A DNA stretch of 51,556 nt. Source: a virus. The position numbers and the translations under genes are program-made. This document shows positions 41,669-49,521 of the stretch, piece by piece (the first letter of the stretch is position 1; each line of letters opens with the position of its first letter). The stretch lies in IMG/VR virus record IMGVR_UViG_3300048778_000586, positions 1 to 51,556 of that record; one strand, 5' to 3'. The notes under the pieces are model-generated. The model ran no database searches, was not told where the DNA came from, and saw only the letters and a program-made list of their open reading frames with translations.

Positions 41669-41774
41669 ATAAATGGTTGAGGGTTGAAAGTTGAGGGTTG
41701 AGGATTTACGGAGAATTTGACTTGGGTAGATTTTTGATTGCGGAGCGATAGGGACATCGCTCCCTACCTGATTT
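41669..41774. repeat. Heptads and the covariant GGAGCGAT palindrome
   Basis: GGTTGAGGGTTGAAAGTTGAG heptads, then GGAGCGATAGGGACATCGCT and CC with CTACC at 41741-41768. In this copy one pair of the stem changed from C-G to A-T compared with the GGCGCGAT form, and both arms agree. Confidence 0.9.
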
Positions 41775-42497
41775 ATGTTGTATTTGGTCATTGATCGCCA
41801 GACTGGCGCGCTCGTTTCGTTTAACGGCAGCGCCACGAAGTTGCCCACCCTTTTTCAAACCAATTCCGTTGAGCTTCAGCTCCAGTTCGTGGATGTGGAT
41901 CCGTCCTCAGGCACAAACAGCATCACGGTGGCCGATGTCCATGCCCAGGCACCCGCCGTAACCATCGCGTCGCAATTGACCGGCGTGGAGGCCAATGAAG
42001 CCACCTACACTCTCGCCCAGGCCGTTGAAGGTGATTTTACATGGGACGCCGAGAATCTGTGGTTCACCGGCACACTCGAGCTGAACACGACCGCCATGGC
42101 CGCGTGGATAGGCGCCAATTCGTCCGCGACGGGCACGCTCGAGATTGATCTGATGACCGGCGGCTCGGACCCGGTAACGCTGTTCCAAGGCGCTGTGACC
42201 GTGAATGCCAATGCGTTCTTCGCCGGCACGCAGTTGAATGTGCTCGGCACCGGCGGCACGCTGCCGCTCGTGAACGGCGCCGGCGTGGCCATAGCCGGAA
42301 ATACGGTGACTGTGACGGGTCTGAATTGGGCGACGGCGCCAAGCCAGGTGATTGTGCTCGTCAATGTGCCGGCGGGCGCGGGGCTGATCCAGGGGAATTA
42401 TGTCATCGGCAGCGCGACGGCGGCCGGATTCCAGTTCGCGTTGAGCGGGTTGCCGGATAACGCGGGTTATACGTTCACTTACATTCCCATACTTTAA
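41775..42497 (+). CDS. Unknown tail-fibre-region protein, paralogue of 34752-35363
   Basis: 240 aa. LVIDRQTGALVSFNGSATKL, FQTNSVELQLQFVDVDP and EGDFTWDAENLWFTGTLELN align with the 34752 protein; the C-terminal 70 residues (VTGLNWATAPSQVIVLVNVP) are specific. Beta-rich, no signal peptide, no enzyme motif. It lies between two exported proteins. The two paralogues may be structural modules with different C-terminal heads. Confidence 0.55.
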   Translation: MLYLVIDRQTGALVSFNGSATKLPTLFQTNSVELQLQFVDVDPSSGTNSITVADVHAQAPAVTIASQLTGVEANEATYTLAQAVEGDFTWDAENLWFTGTLELNTTAMAAWIGANSSATGTLEIDLMTGGSDPVTLFQGAVTVNANAFFAGTQLNVLGTGGTLPLVNGAGVAIAGNTVTVTGLNWATAPSQVIVLVNVPAGAGLIQGNYVIGSATAAGFQFALSGLPDNAGYTFTYIPIL

Positions 42498-42584
42498 CCA
42501 CAGATGAACACGGATGAACCAATTCACCGCAGAGGCGCAGAGGCGCAGAGATTTTTCTTATTATGAAATCAGGAAAATAGGAAT
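42498..42584. repeat. CACAGATGAACACGG and GCAGAGGCGCAGAGG repeats
   Basis: AACCACAGATGAACACGGATG and CGCAGAGGCGCAGAGGCGC-type repeats, relatives of blocks at about 34624, 48669 and 50049. A GATATGA-type leader precedes the next gene. No gene. Confidence 0.7.
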
Positions 42585-44900
42585 ATGAAAAATAAAAAAC
42601 AGTTTATCCGCATCCGCCGTCGCCAAGGCTATGGCGGACAAGGATTACGCCGATTAACGCAGATTTGTGCGATAGGATTGGGACTCTCAACTCTCATCTC
42701 TCAATTCTCAACTACTTGTCAGGCTCAACAGAACATTTATCACGGGAAATTGCAGGGCGATCTGAATGGAGGCGGCAATAGCATCACGAATGCGGGAACT
42801 GTGAGCGCCACCAATCTTGTTGGTAATTTGAGCGGCACGAACCTCATCCCCGGCACGGTCAGCAGCAATGCGTTTGATGCGCCAACCAAGGCGATGCTGG
42901 GCGGTGGCGGTGGCAATCCAGCGGCGGCTGTCACCAACCAGTTCAATGAGTTCACCGGGCCGAGTAATAAATTTGACGGGCCGATCTACGGTTCGCTCAT
43001 CGGGAATTCGTCCAGCGCAACCCACCTTGCCAGCGGCGACACGGTAACAAACTTGACCGTCACCAACTTGACCGCGACTGGCGCGAACTTGACGGGTAAC
43101 ATCAATCCGACTAACAAGGTTTCAGCAGCAACCAACGCTGACAACGCGACCACGGCGGGGATGGCAACCACGGCATCAAACTTGATTGGAGGAGGCTCGG
43201 TCATTCAACCGTTGAACTTCACGAATTTTACCACAACGACGAATTGGGATATGCAGGGCTGGCTAAATTCTCTGCCGACAGTCGCGAATGACGCATCTGG
43301 TGTTGGTGGCGGCACAATAAAGTTACCGGCGGGAATTTTCTTAATCAGCACAAATTCACTCTTTGTAAGCGCACCGTTTCATCTTGAAGTGGATGGAGCG
43401 GGTAGAGGGTTGACGTGGCTTGTCGTAACTAACATGAACGGAACTACGCCGGGCATGAGTTACGGCAGCACAAGCGGAAATTTCATGTCGGCCACATTTA
43501 AGGACTTTAACGTCGTCAGCATGAATGACGTGACGAACAGTATTTTATTTCTTTACCAATTATCGGACGGCCAACTGGATAACGTGTTCTTTAGTTATTG
43601 GCAATACGCCACGAACGCGCATGGTGAGTTTGGAGGTGGTTACGGAATGAACGCAACCAACCTTGTCGGATTCAACATCCGGTCAATAGCCGGACAGATA
43701 GGAGCAAACTTGCACAATGTTGCAGTCGGTGGATTGCTCGATGGCGGCGAGTTCGCGGCTGACCATGTGCGGATTGACGGCTATTTCGGGATTGAAGATT
43801 GCGGCATGAACAGCACGTTTTCTGGCGGCACTTCTTCTGGATGGGGGACAAACATTGAAAGTTTGGGGGGCGGTTTGCTTTTTAATAACAGTGACCCCCT
43901 TAACATACCGATTGGCGACATCTTGATACACGGGATGCACTCCTACCATTGTGCGCTACCCATAATCAGGAATTGCCCGGATAATCCCGGCACGTTCGGA
44001 CAATTCACTGTCGAGGCCGGAGATTTTGGTGAAGGCGGCGGAGCGAGAAGTGCAACGGTCTATACCAACTCATTCGCAATGGTGTTTAATTTCAACAACC
44101 AATGTCAATCTAGTGTATTCAATGGCTTTCCAGAACGTGACCAGACTTTAATTTTTACTGGCAGCGCATGGAATCTATTAACGAATCCACCGCCCAATGT
44201 GGTAGAGGAAAGAATGGGAACAAACAACGCAATCATATTCAGCATAGCGGACGTGGACACGTTGATTGTGTCCAACAAAGCCGTGATTGCCCTTGCACCT
44301 GTGATTGCGCCGAGTTTTGCAGTGGGGGGAACGAATCTGACATTGATTCTCACTAATTACCAATCCCTGTCAATCGCCGCGCCGAACACGAACCTCTATT
44401 ACTTCACCACCACAGGCGGCACGCAATTGTTTGGAACTACCAACGGAAATCTGGGTGGTTTTGCTTATGATAGTCTCATTAACCAATACACGAATGGCTA
44501 CATCTATATCTATCTGGATACGGGTCTGGGTTACATTGTGGCGACAAACTCGTTTTATCCAGTTAATACTTCGCCTTTGGCTAATTGTAGTGTCACAGGC
44601 GCGTCTAATAAGACGAACTGGCTTTCAACAGCTTGGAGAAACTCTTCCTCCATAACTGTGTTGGGTGTATCACCAACTTGGGGCACTAACACAGTTCCCA
44701 AAATCTTTTCAACCAATAATCTACCGGGTGGTTTGGCTCAGGTTTCCATCGGTAACAGCGGTAGTCAGACAAACATCTTTCACACAAACACCGCTCCTAC
44801 TACCGTAACGATTGGTGTAACCGCGCCAGATTTATGGGAAAATGCCTATGACATAAACGGCAACCCGGTTGGTTGGATGCCAGTCTGGACGAATCATTGA
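42585..44900 (+). CDS. Exported tailspike-like beta-helix protein
   Basis: 771 aa. The first 48 residues form an unusual signal peptide: basic RIRRRQGYGGQGLRRLTQI, derived from a CGTCGCC..GGACAAG element (42617-42643) and a CGCAGATTA element, then GLGLSTLISQFSTTCQAQ from reversed heptads. After it, LNGGGNSITNAGTVSATNLV is the usual phage-fibre start. From about 220 (DASGVGGGTIKLPAGIFLIS, LEVDGAGRGLTWL) the pattern of pectate-lyase-type beta-helix tailspikes appears, which bind or cleave surface sugars. The C-terminus is Asn/Thr-rich. Signal peptides are not normal for tailspikes. Confidence 0.72.
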   Translation: MKNKKQFIRIRRRQGYGGQGLRRLTQICAIGLGLSTLISQFSTTCQAQQNIYHGKLQGDLNGGGNSITNAGTVSATNLVGNLSGTNLIPGTVSSNAFDAPTKAMLGGGGGNPAAAVTNQFNEFTGPSNKFDGPIYGSLIGNSSSATHLASGDTVTNLTVTNLTATGANLTGNINPTNKVSAATNADNATTAGMATTASNLIGGGSVIQPLNFTNFTTTTNWDMQGWLNSLPTVANDASGVGGGTIKLPAGIFLISTNSLFVSAPFHLEVDGAGRGLTWLVVTNMNGTTPGMSYGSTSGNFMSATFKDFNVVSMNDVTNSILFLYQLSDGQLDNVFFSYWQYATNAHGEFGGGYGMNATNLVGFNIRSIAGQIGANLHNVAVGGLLDGGEFAADHVRIDGYFGIEDCGMNSTFSGGTSSGWGTNIESLGGGLLFNNSDPLNIPIGDILIHGMHSYHCALPIIRNCPDNPGTFGQFTVEAGDFGEGGGARSATVYTNSFAMVFNFNNQCQSSVFNGFPERDQTLIFTGSAWNLLTNPPPNVVEERMGTNNAIIFSIADVDTLIVSNKAVIALAPVIAPSFAVGGTNLTLILTNYQSLSIAAPNTNLYYFTTTGGTQLFGTTNGNLGGFAYDSLINQYTNGYIYIYLDTGLGYIVATNSFYPVNTSPLANCSVTGASNKTNWLSTAWRNSSSITVLGVSPTWGTNTVPKIFSTNNLPGGLAQVSIGNSGSQTNIFHTNTAPTTVTIGVTAPDLWENAYDINGNPVGWMPVWTNH

Positions 44901-44944
44901 CCAATGACCACCACACAAAACCATAACGAAAAGGGGTAGTCCTA

Positions 44945-45109
44945 TGAAACAACAGAAATACATTCACCAATACGGAGCAGAGAAATTCTCAACAGAAGTT
45001 AACCGTTTGATGGCAGAGGGTTGGTCAATGGTCGCGGGCACAGAGAACCACGACTATCATTTATACGACCATTGCGGCCTATTCTCGTGCGTATTGGAGA
45101 AAACATTAG
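44945..45109 (+). CDS. Small DUF1737-like protein
   Basis: 54 aa, ATG 44945 to TAG 45109 with AAGGGG upstream. FSTEVNRLMAEGWSMVAGTE is the pattern of the small DUF1737 family (xLexxVNxLLxxGWxPxGG), which has no known biochemical role. It is often found in phage and bacterial genomes next to unrelated genes. First of a run of small genes after the tailspike. Confidence 0.6.
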
Positions 45110-45134
45110 GGGGTTAAGAGGGAGATAAATTGAA

Positions 45135-45350
45135 ATGAACGAACTTAATAAATGCCGTTGCGGACAAACTCCTGTGGTGAACGAAAAACAGACTCCACTT
45201 GGCCTCGGTCAGCGTTTAACGCTATGGGAAATTGAGTGCAATGTCTGTGGCGTGAAGGTATGCGCCAGAGAGCGAGAGAAAGCAGTTGAGCTTTGGAACA
45301 TGGCTAACCATAACGAAAGGGTAAGGGCGGTGGGAATAGTTGAAGGTTGA
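45135..45350 (+). CDS. Lar-type restriction-alleviation-like zinc protein
   Basis: 71 aa. CRCGQTP at residues 8-14 and CNVCGVKVCAREREKAVELW form two Cys pairs followed by a helix with the WN ending (AVELWNMAN), the layout of Lar/restriction-alleviation family proteins of phages. In lambdoid phages Lar relieves type I restriction; family membership does not prove that activity here. The C-terminus (VRAVGIVEG) merges into heptad repeats, so its last residues are repeat-encoded. Confidence 0.65.
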   Translation: MNELNKCRCGQTPVVNEKQTPLGLGQRLTLWEIECNVCGVKVCAREREKAVELWNMANHNERVRAVGIVEG

Positions 45351-45380
45351 AGGTTGAAGGTTGGGAAAAAGAAAAGCGAT

Positions 45381-45731
45381 ATGAGCGAAACTACTTTGCT
45401 TTACATTTTCAGCGCGATTGCAATTTGCATTGCCGCCGCTACTGGCCTTGCAATCAATATTGCACAACGCCTTACACGAATTGAGACTTGGATGGAAATT
45501 ATTGGAATGAAGACGGCGAAGATTCTGCATAGTGATGGGGATGTTCTTGGGATAGACGCTTATCTTGATAAATACTTGAAGCAGAGTCAGAAATTATCTT
45601 ACAAAGATTGGACTTCGCTCAAGATAGCCTGCGAGAAGGTGGAATCTAATCCAAAAGTTCACGAGGGTAAAAGGCTGATGGCAGGATTTGTTGCCGCAGT
45701 AGCAATCCACAACATGCAAAAGTTATTATGA
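45381..45731 (+). CDS. Single-span membrane protein of the lysis region
   Basis: 116 aa from ATG 45381. One N-terminal transmembrane segment (LLYIFSAIAICIAAATGLAI) followed by a soluble part with IETWMEIIGMKTAKILHSD. Its stop overlaps the ATG of the next gene (ATGA). Because the next gene looks like a holin, this may be an antiholin or a membrane accessory. No family recognised. Confidence 0.55.
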   Translation: MSETTLLYIFSAIAICIAAATGLAINIAQRLTRIETWMEIIGMKTAKILHSDGDVLGIDAYLDKYLKQSQKLSYKDWTSLKIACEKVESNPKVHEGKRLMAGFVAAVAIHNMQKLL

Positions 45732-46123
45732 CCAACGCAATTCCAGTCTTGGTTACGACGGACACGGTTGACGGCCTGACAAATTGGCTACTGTCTCTCG
45801 GCGCAGTGCCGACCACAATGTTTGCCGTTATCATCTTCGGTTACGTTCTACGCGCCATGCCAATCTTCCCGATGAAGTGGATGTTCTTCGCGTGTGCCAT
45901 CGCTGGCGCGGCAATCTTCCCATTTGTGGCTCACTATCACATCAGCGCGGAATCATGGGCTTACATTGGCAAGACGATATTCGCCGGGGCAGCAATTGGG
46001 ATGGGTGCATGGGCATCGCACGATCAGTTCTTGAACAAATTCGAGGACAAGATTCCGATTCTGAAAAATATCGTGGTGGGGATTGATGCAATTCGCAGTT
46101 CAACACCAACGAAACAAAACTGA
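45728..46123 (+). CDS. Holin candidate
   Basis: 131 aa, three hydrophobic segments at about 30-45 (TTMFAVIIFGYVLRAM), 50-68 (MKWMFFACAIAGAAIFPFV) and 80-95 (YIGKTIFAGAAIGMGAW), then a charged tail. Small size, three spans, basic end and position after the tail genes fit a phage holin, which makes membrane holes to release the lysin. It overlaps the previous gene by four bases. Confidence 0.6.
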   Translation: MTNAIPVLVTTDTVDGLTNWLLSLGAVPTTMFAVIIFGYVLRAMPIFPMKWMFFACAIAGAAIFPFVAHYHISAESWAYIGKTIFAGAAIGMGAWASHDQFLNKFEDKIPILKNIVVGIDAIRSSTPTKQN

Positions 46124-46298
46124 ATAAATAGTTGAAAGTTGAAGGTTGAGGATTGTCCACAGATTGCGCAGATTAACGCAGATTTTTTAACATGAGCAGG
46201 TCGCTCCGGCGGGATAAAAGGATTTAGAGTCGAGGGTTGAGAGAAGCGATTGACACGAATCGGTTTATGAAGCTAAACAACAATCAAAAATCATAATT
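46124..46298. repeat. Heptads and CGCAGATTGCGCAGATTAA element
   Basis: GTTGAAAGTTGAAGGTTGAGG heptads, then CACAGATTGCGCAGATTAAC and GCAGATTTTTT, then further heptad fragments. No gene. Confidence 0.75.
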
Positions 46299-46949
46299 AT
46301 GAAAACAAGAATTACAGGAATTGGCCTCGCGGCACTGATCATGCTCGCGGGGATAACGGTACAGGCGCAAACCACTACTACCACGGTAACAAATGTCGTC
46401 AACGGAACAAACGTCACAATCACCACCACGACCACGCAAATTCAACAGATGGTGAATCAGGCGATTCAATTGCCCGCTGGCGTTAATCTGCCAGCCATGA
46501 GCAGCACAGGGTTGTGTTTCACCAACGTCACCTACAAAGTCGCAACAGGTCTGGAATATGAATCATCCGGTGGCACGATGTCTTATATTCAAGGCGATGC
46601 CGACCTTTACAAAACAAGCCTCGTTGACCTCGGTGCTGGCGCGGAGATGACATTAAACGGCACAGGCGCGGGTCTTTACAGCGCGGCGGCGGATGTCGAG
46701 TTCATCAAGAACTTGTCCAACTTCCAAGTCGTCGGGAAAGTGGGGGCTGGTGGTGTATTTGAAGGTAAGCACGGCGCATTCTTTGAGGTCGGCGGGGACA
46801 TCAACTATAATCTTGCACAGGGGACAGGCTCAACCTTCCTCGGTGGCCAGAGTTGGTTCACTTACGTCTTTGGCGGAATAGACCTTCGGTTTCATAACGC
46901 CGGGGTGATTGAGAAATTATTCCGGGTTGGTGCTGGTGTTGCGTTCTAA
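46299..46949 (+). CDS. Exported outer-membrane beta-barrel-like protein
   Basis: 216 aa. Signal peptide MKTRITGIGLAALIMLAGIT-VQAQ, a Thr/Asn-rich and Gln-rich stretch, then alternating strands from about 75 (VATGLEYESSGGTMSYIQGD, FQVVGKVGAGGVFEGKHGAF, SWFTYVFGGIDLRFH) and a C-terminal Phe (FRVGAGVAF), the classic outer-membrane barrel signature. A prophage-coded barrel could alter the host surface, for example to block superinfection, as Lom-type proteins do. The role is inferred only from features. Confidence 0.7.
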   Translation: MKTRITGIGLAALIMLAGITVQAQTTTTTVTNVVNGTNVTITTTTTQIQQMVNQAIQLPAGVNLPAMSSTGLCFTNVTYKVATGLEYESSGGTMSYIQGDADLYKTSLVDLGAGAEMTLNGTGAGLYSAAADVEFIKNLSNFQVVGKVGAGGVFEGKHGAFFEVGGDINYNLAQGTGSTFLGGQSWFTYVFGGIDLRFHNAGVIEKLFRVGAGVAF

Positions 46950-46957
46950 TTATTGAC

Positions 46958-47005
46958 ACCGCGCCGGTTTTAATCCTAATAAGTCGAGGACGAGACCGGC
47001 GCGGT
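46958..47005. terminator. Hairpin after the barrel gene, possible terminator
   Basis: ACCGCGCCGGT (46958-46968) and ACCGGCGCGGT (46995-47005) pair perfectly over 11 bases around a 26-base loop. No T tract follows, so it is not a classical intrinsic terminator, but it could protect the 3' end of the message. It is not a tRNA. Confidence 0.45.
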
Positions 47006-47057
47006 TGTCGGCGCAACCTGAAGGTTGCGCTTACGGTTGCGGCGCGCAAGGTACAGA

Positions 47058-47672
47058 ATGAAGCGCAGGATTTATATTTTTGTCAACGGCATCCAGGACT
47101 GGCCGGGCAATAGCCGGCTCTGGAATAAACGGGCCGTCACTTGGATTCATCTGCACACCGATAGCCGCGCCCAAACGGATGAGTATTTCACCACGGCTCT
47201 CACGGTCTGGATCCATGAACGCGACCGGGCAAGGGAGATGGCCGATTTACTGCGGCGTTTCACAGGTTGGGAAATCATCATCGTGGCGCACAGCAACGGC
47301 GCGCGCGTGTCGCTCGGAGCCTTAAAAATCTGCGAGGTGCGGATCGAGGCACTGCACCTCGTCAGCGGCGCTTGTGACGCGGATTTCAACCGTAATGGCC
47401 TCAATTCCGCGCTCAGATCATACCGGGTTGGCCGTGTGTTTGTGTATGTGGCGGAAAAGGACTGGGCGATGGGGTTTGAGGACACGCTTGCCGGCAAGGC
47501 GTTGTTCGGCCTGTATGCCAGCGATCAGCCACTTGGATTGAGTGGTCCCAGGAATGTGGAGTCCCGCATGTATAGCCGCATCAAACAAGTGAATGAACGG
47601 CATTACGGACATTCAAGTTGGTGGGCGCCGGTAAATTTTGAGCGGACCATGCGCGGGTTTGTTTTGATTTAA
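47058..47672 (+). CDS. Alpha/beta hydrolase of the lysis region
   Basis: 204 aa from ATG 47058. Short alpha/beta fold: IYIFVNGIQDWPGNSRLW, the nucleophile elbow VAHSNGARVSLGAL with S79, acid candidate D135 (VAEKDWAMGF) and His in HYGHSSWW. The elbow has Ala instead of the first Gly of GxSxG. In mycobacteriophages the LysB esterase next to lysins cleaves outer-envelope lipids; placement near a holin candidate allows a similar envelope-lipid role here, but this is inference. The start overlaps a REP copy upstream (RLRLRRARYR frame ignored). Confidence 0.68.
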   Translation: MKRRIYIFVNGIQDWPGNSRLWNKRAVTWIHLHTDSRAQTDEYFTTALTVWIHERDRAREMADLLRRFTGWEIIIVAHSNGARVSLGALKICEVRIEALHLVSGACDADFNRNGLNSALRSYRVGRVFVYVAEKDWAMGFEDTLAGKALFGLYASDQPLGLSGPRNVESRMYSRIKQVNERHYGHSSWWAPVNFERTMRGFVLI

Positions 47673-47723
47673 GACGCAACCTGAAGCGCAGCCTAAAGGC
47701 TGCGGCTACAATTACGGTTACAA

Positions 47724-47981
47724 ATGAAAACCATTCATTGCGAAATCTTCACGCTCGATTCACAAGGCCGGCGACAGAACATCATCACGCCGATGGTCGC
47801 GCCGCTGCCGGACAAGATGACGGAGAATGAGGCTGCGCGGTTCATCCTGGTGGCAGCAGCGGAACAGGTGGGAAGCCGGAGATCGGAAGCCAGAATCCAT
47901 CTGCCTACGCATAAAGCTACGGCAAGACTTCGGAATCCAGAAGCCAAAAAGGAAAAGGGCATCCGCAGATTACGCCGATGA
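47724..47981 (+). CDS. Small protein with C-terminus built from repeats
   Basis: 85 aa. The first 50 residues (HCEIFTLDSQGRRQNIITPM, EAARFILVAAAEQ) look like a normal small fold. Thereafter VGSRRSEARIHL and RNPEAKKEKGIRRLRR are encoded by GGAAGCCGGAGATCGG, CCAGAAGCC and CGCAGATTACGCCGATGA elements. The native end was probably lost. Function unknown. Confidence 0.45.
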   Translation: MKTIHCEIFTLDSQGRRQNIITPMVAPLPDKMTENEAARFILVAAAEQVGSRRSEARIHLPTHKATARLRNPEAKKEKGIRRLRR

Positions 47982-48050
47982 ACGCAGATTTTTAATAAGG
48001 AAATCAGGAAATCTGGAAGGCACAAAAAGGGTTAAAAGTTGAATTTGACC

Positions 48051-48122
48051 ACCTCAACCCGACCCTCTCCCCCACCCATGCTTCGCCCAAGGGCTACGCA
48101 GGGCAGGCTGATGGAGAGGGAG
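48051..48122 (+). repeat. CTCACCCC/GAGAGGGAG element with a second element inserted
   Basis: CACCTCAACCCGACCCTCTC and GGAGAGGGAG form the outer repeat. Between them lies a CATGCTTCGCCCAAGGGC and TACGCAGGGCAGG element (48076-48108), where other copies have only a few loop bases. This is a nested insertion. Confidence 0.75.
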
Positions 48123-48129
48123 AAAAAGA

Positions 48130-48573
48130 TTATTTTGGAAGGGACTGCCATGCACCGTTCTTCTGAAGTTCGTTGTTGACGGTGGCAACCGCGGCGTCAA
48201 CGGCGTCATCGTAGGATTTCCACGGATTGGCCCGCCCTTCTCCGACTCCCGCCGTGGCTCCCAGCCGTATCGCCGATTGTATGCAGCGCTGATCGGCAGC
48301 ATGAAGATCGTCCTTGGCCACCGCCAGGTCTTGCAGGCTGTGGACCGCCTCGCCGAATTTACCGACCAGCTCCTGATAACTGCCCACCACTTTTGTCCTT
48401 AACTCCGCATCCGCCACCGCATTGGATTCCAGCACGGAAATTTGAATCTTTTGATCGGCGATCAGTTTGTTTTTGAAACCTATAATATGCGCCTGCTGCC
48501 ACACGCAAAGACATGACAGACAGAGTGCGAGCAATACGCCAATCAGAACCAACAGACTAATTTTAGATTTCAT
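48130..48573 (-). CDS. Spanin-like (Rz-type) membrane-anchored coiled-coil protein
   Basis: 147 aa. N-terminal anchor (SLLVLIGVLLALCLSCLCV), then a periplasmic coiled coil (FKNKLIADQKIQISVLESNA, ELVGKFGEAVHSLQDLAVAK). Type, length and position near holin, hydrolase and transglycosylase genes match inner-membrane spanins, which link inner and outer membrane in the last lysis step. It is the only minus-strand gene of the right-hand part. Cys residues in the anchor could also be a lipid site, but no clear lipobox is seen. Confidence 0.55.
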   Translation of the reverse strand: MKSKISLLVLIGVLLALCLSCLCVWQQAHIIGFKNKLIADQKIQISVLESNAVADAELRTKVVGSYQELVGKFGEAVHSLQDLAVAKDDLHAADQRCIQSAIRLGATAGVGEGRANPWKSYDDAVDAAVATVNNELQKNGAWQSLPK

Positions 48574-48723
48574 AGATTTTCCTTTGTTTTACCTGAATTT
48601 ACAGGGTTTTTGTGCAATGTCAAGTTTTTTGCAAATAAATGTTGACTCTTACTGGAAAATCTGTAAATTTAACCACAGATGGACACGAGCCACAGATTGC
48701 ACAGATAAAACACAGATAAGAAT

Positions 48724-48921
48724 ATGCCGAAGAAAAGCAAAAACAGTGAACCGGTAAAAACGCTGCAAATCCGGTCAAACGATTTAGTAGGCCAGGTTGA
48801 AGGCATTGCCGAGAAAAGCGGATTGAGCAGCGCGGCGGTTTTCAAACTTGTGGTGCAGCACGGATTGCCCATTGTGGCAAATAAACTGACAGTGTTGGCG
48901 GTTGATATGGATAAAAAATGA
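48724..48921 (+). CDS. Small ribbon-helix-helix-like protein
   Basis: 65 aa. TLQIRSNDLVGQVEGIAEKS followed by SSAAVFKLVVQHGLPIV has the beta-alpha-alpha layout of Arc/MetJ-type repressors or phage small DNA-binding proteins. Its stop overlaps the next ATG (ATGA). Preceded by CACAGATGGACACG and CACAGATTGCACAGAT repeats. Confidence 0.5.
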   Translation: MPKKSKNSEPVKTLQIRSNDLVGQVEGIAEKSGLSSAAVFKLVVQHGLPIVANKLTVLAVDMDKK

Positions 48922-49133
48922 ATGCAGATGAATTCATCGAGCAAGTGCACGCGGCGTGGACGCCGACTGAGGTCCACAGGCTGATGAGTTGTCATTTCCA
49001 GTTCGTGACCGGAACTCCCAAGCAGTTGGAGGCGTGCATCAATGCCGCCGATGCCAAACTTGAACGGCTGTGTGAGAATGGCATGGAACTCGGGACGCGG
49101 GGAGGAAGAGCCATGGAGGAAATGACGGCGTGA
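48918..49133 (+). CDS. Small unknown protein coupled to the previous gene
   Basis: 71 aa, acidic and helical (EFIEQVHAAWTPTEVHRLMS), no motif. Starts inside the previous stop (ATGA), so both are translated together; a toxin-antitoxin pair was considered but the second protein shows no toxin family. After the gene comes a GCGAATTGCGCGAATGAAC repeat. Confidence 0.45.
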   Translation: MNADEFIEQVHAAWTPTEVHRLMSCHFQFVTGTPKQLEACINAADAKLERLCENGMELGTRGGRAMEEMTA

Positions 49134-49256
49134 ACTTTTGTCTCGCGAAGAACGTGAAGGATGTTTGACGCGAATTGCGCGAATGAACACTAATTTTTGG
49201 GAATAAAAATAGAAATCAATTGGCGGAAATTAGCAAAATTAGCGTAAAAATGTTTT

Positions 49257-49517
49257 ATGAATGCGATTGAAAAGGCAAAACAGTTTCACGAAGAGTTAAG
49301 CGGCTTGATTAACCGATCACTCAAGGACGGGGCACCTCTGCCGAGCATGGTCTTTGCCATGAGCGAGGAATATCTTGACCTGCAATTGTTAATGCGCGAC
49401 ATACGCATGGAACGCGCACAGCGGGAATTGGCGGGCAAGATCGTGGCCGCCCATGCCATTCCTCCAATCAATCTCATCGGGCCACACCAGAAACCGCTAA
49501 AACCACCGGGAACGTAA
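49257..49517 (+). CDS. Small helical unknown protein
   Basis: 86 aa, helical, with AKQFHEELSGLINRSLKDGA and MRDIRMERAQRELAGKIVAA. No known domain or signal. Preceded by AATTGGCGGAAATTAGC and AAAATTAGCG repeats. Found just before the nested-repeat gene. Confidence 0.5.
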   Translation: MNAIEKAKQFHEELSGLINRSLKDGAPLPSMVFAMSEEYLDLQLLMRDIRMERAQRELAGKIVAAHAIPPINLIGPHQKPLKPPGT

Positions 49518-49521
49518 TAGA

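Noticed and set aside
46958-47005. tRNA-like or structured RNA gene
   Set aside because: Only one long-range 11-bp stem is present. No T-loop, anticodon stem or CCA-like end could be found.
48724-49133. Toxin-antitoxin pair (ribbon-helix-helix protein plus coupled small protein)
   Set aside because: The second protein has no recognisable toxin fold or motif, and phage genomes contain many coupled small genes.
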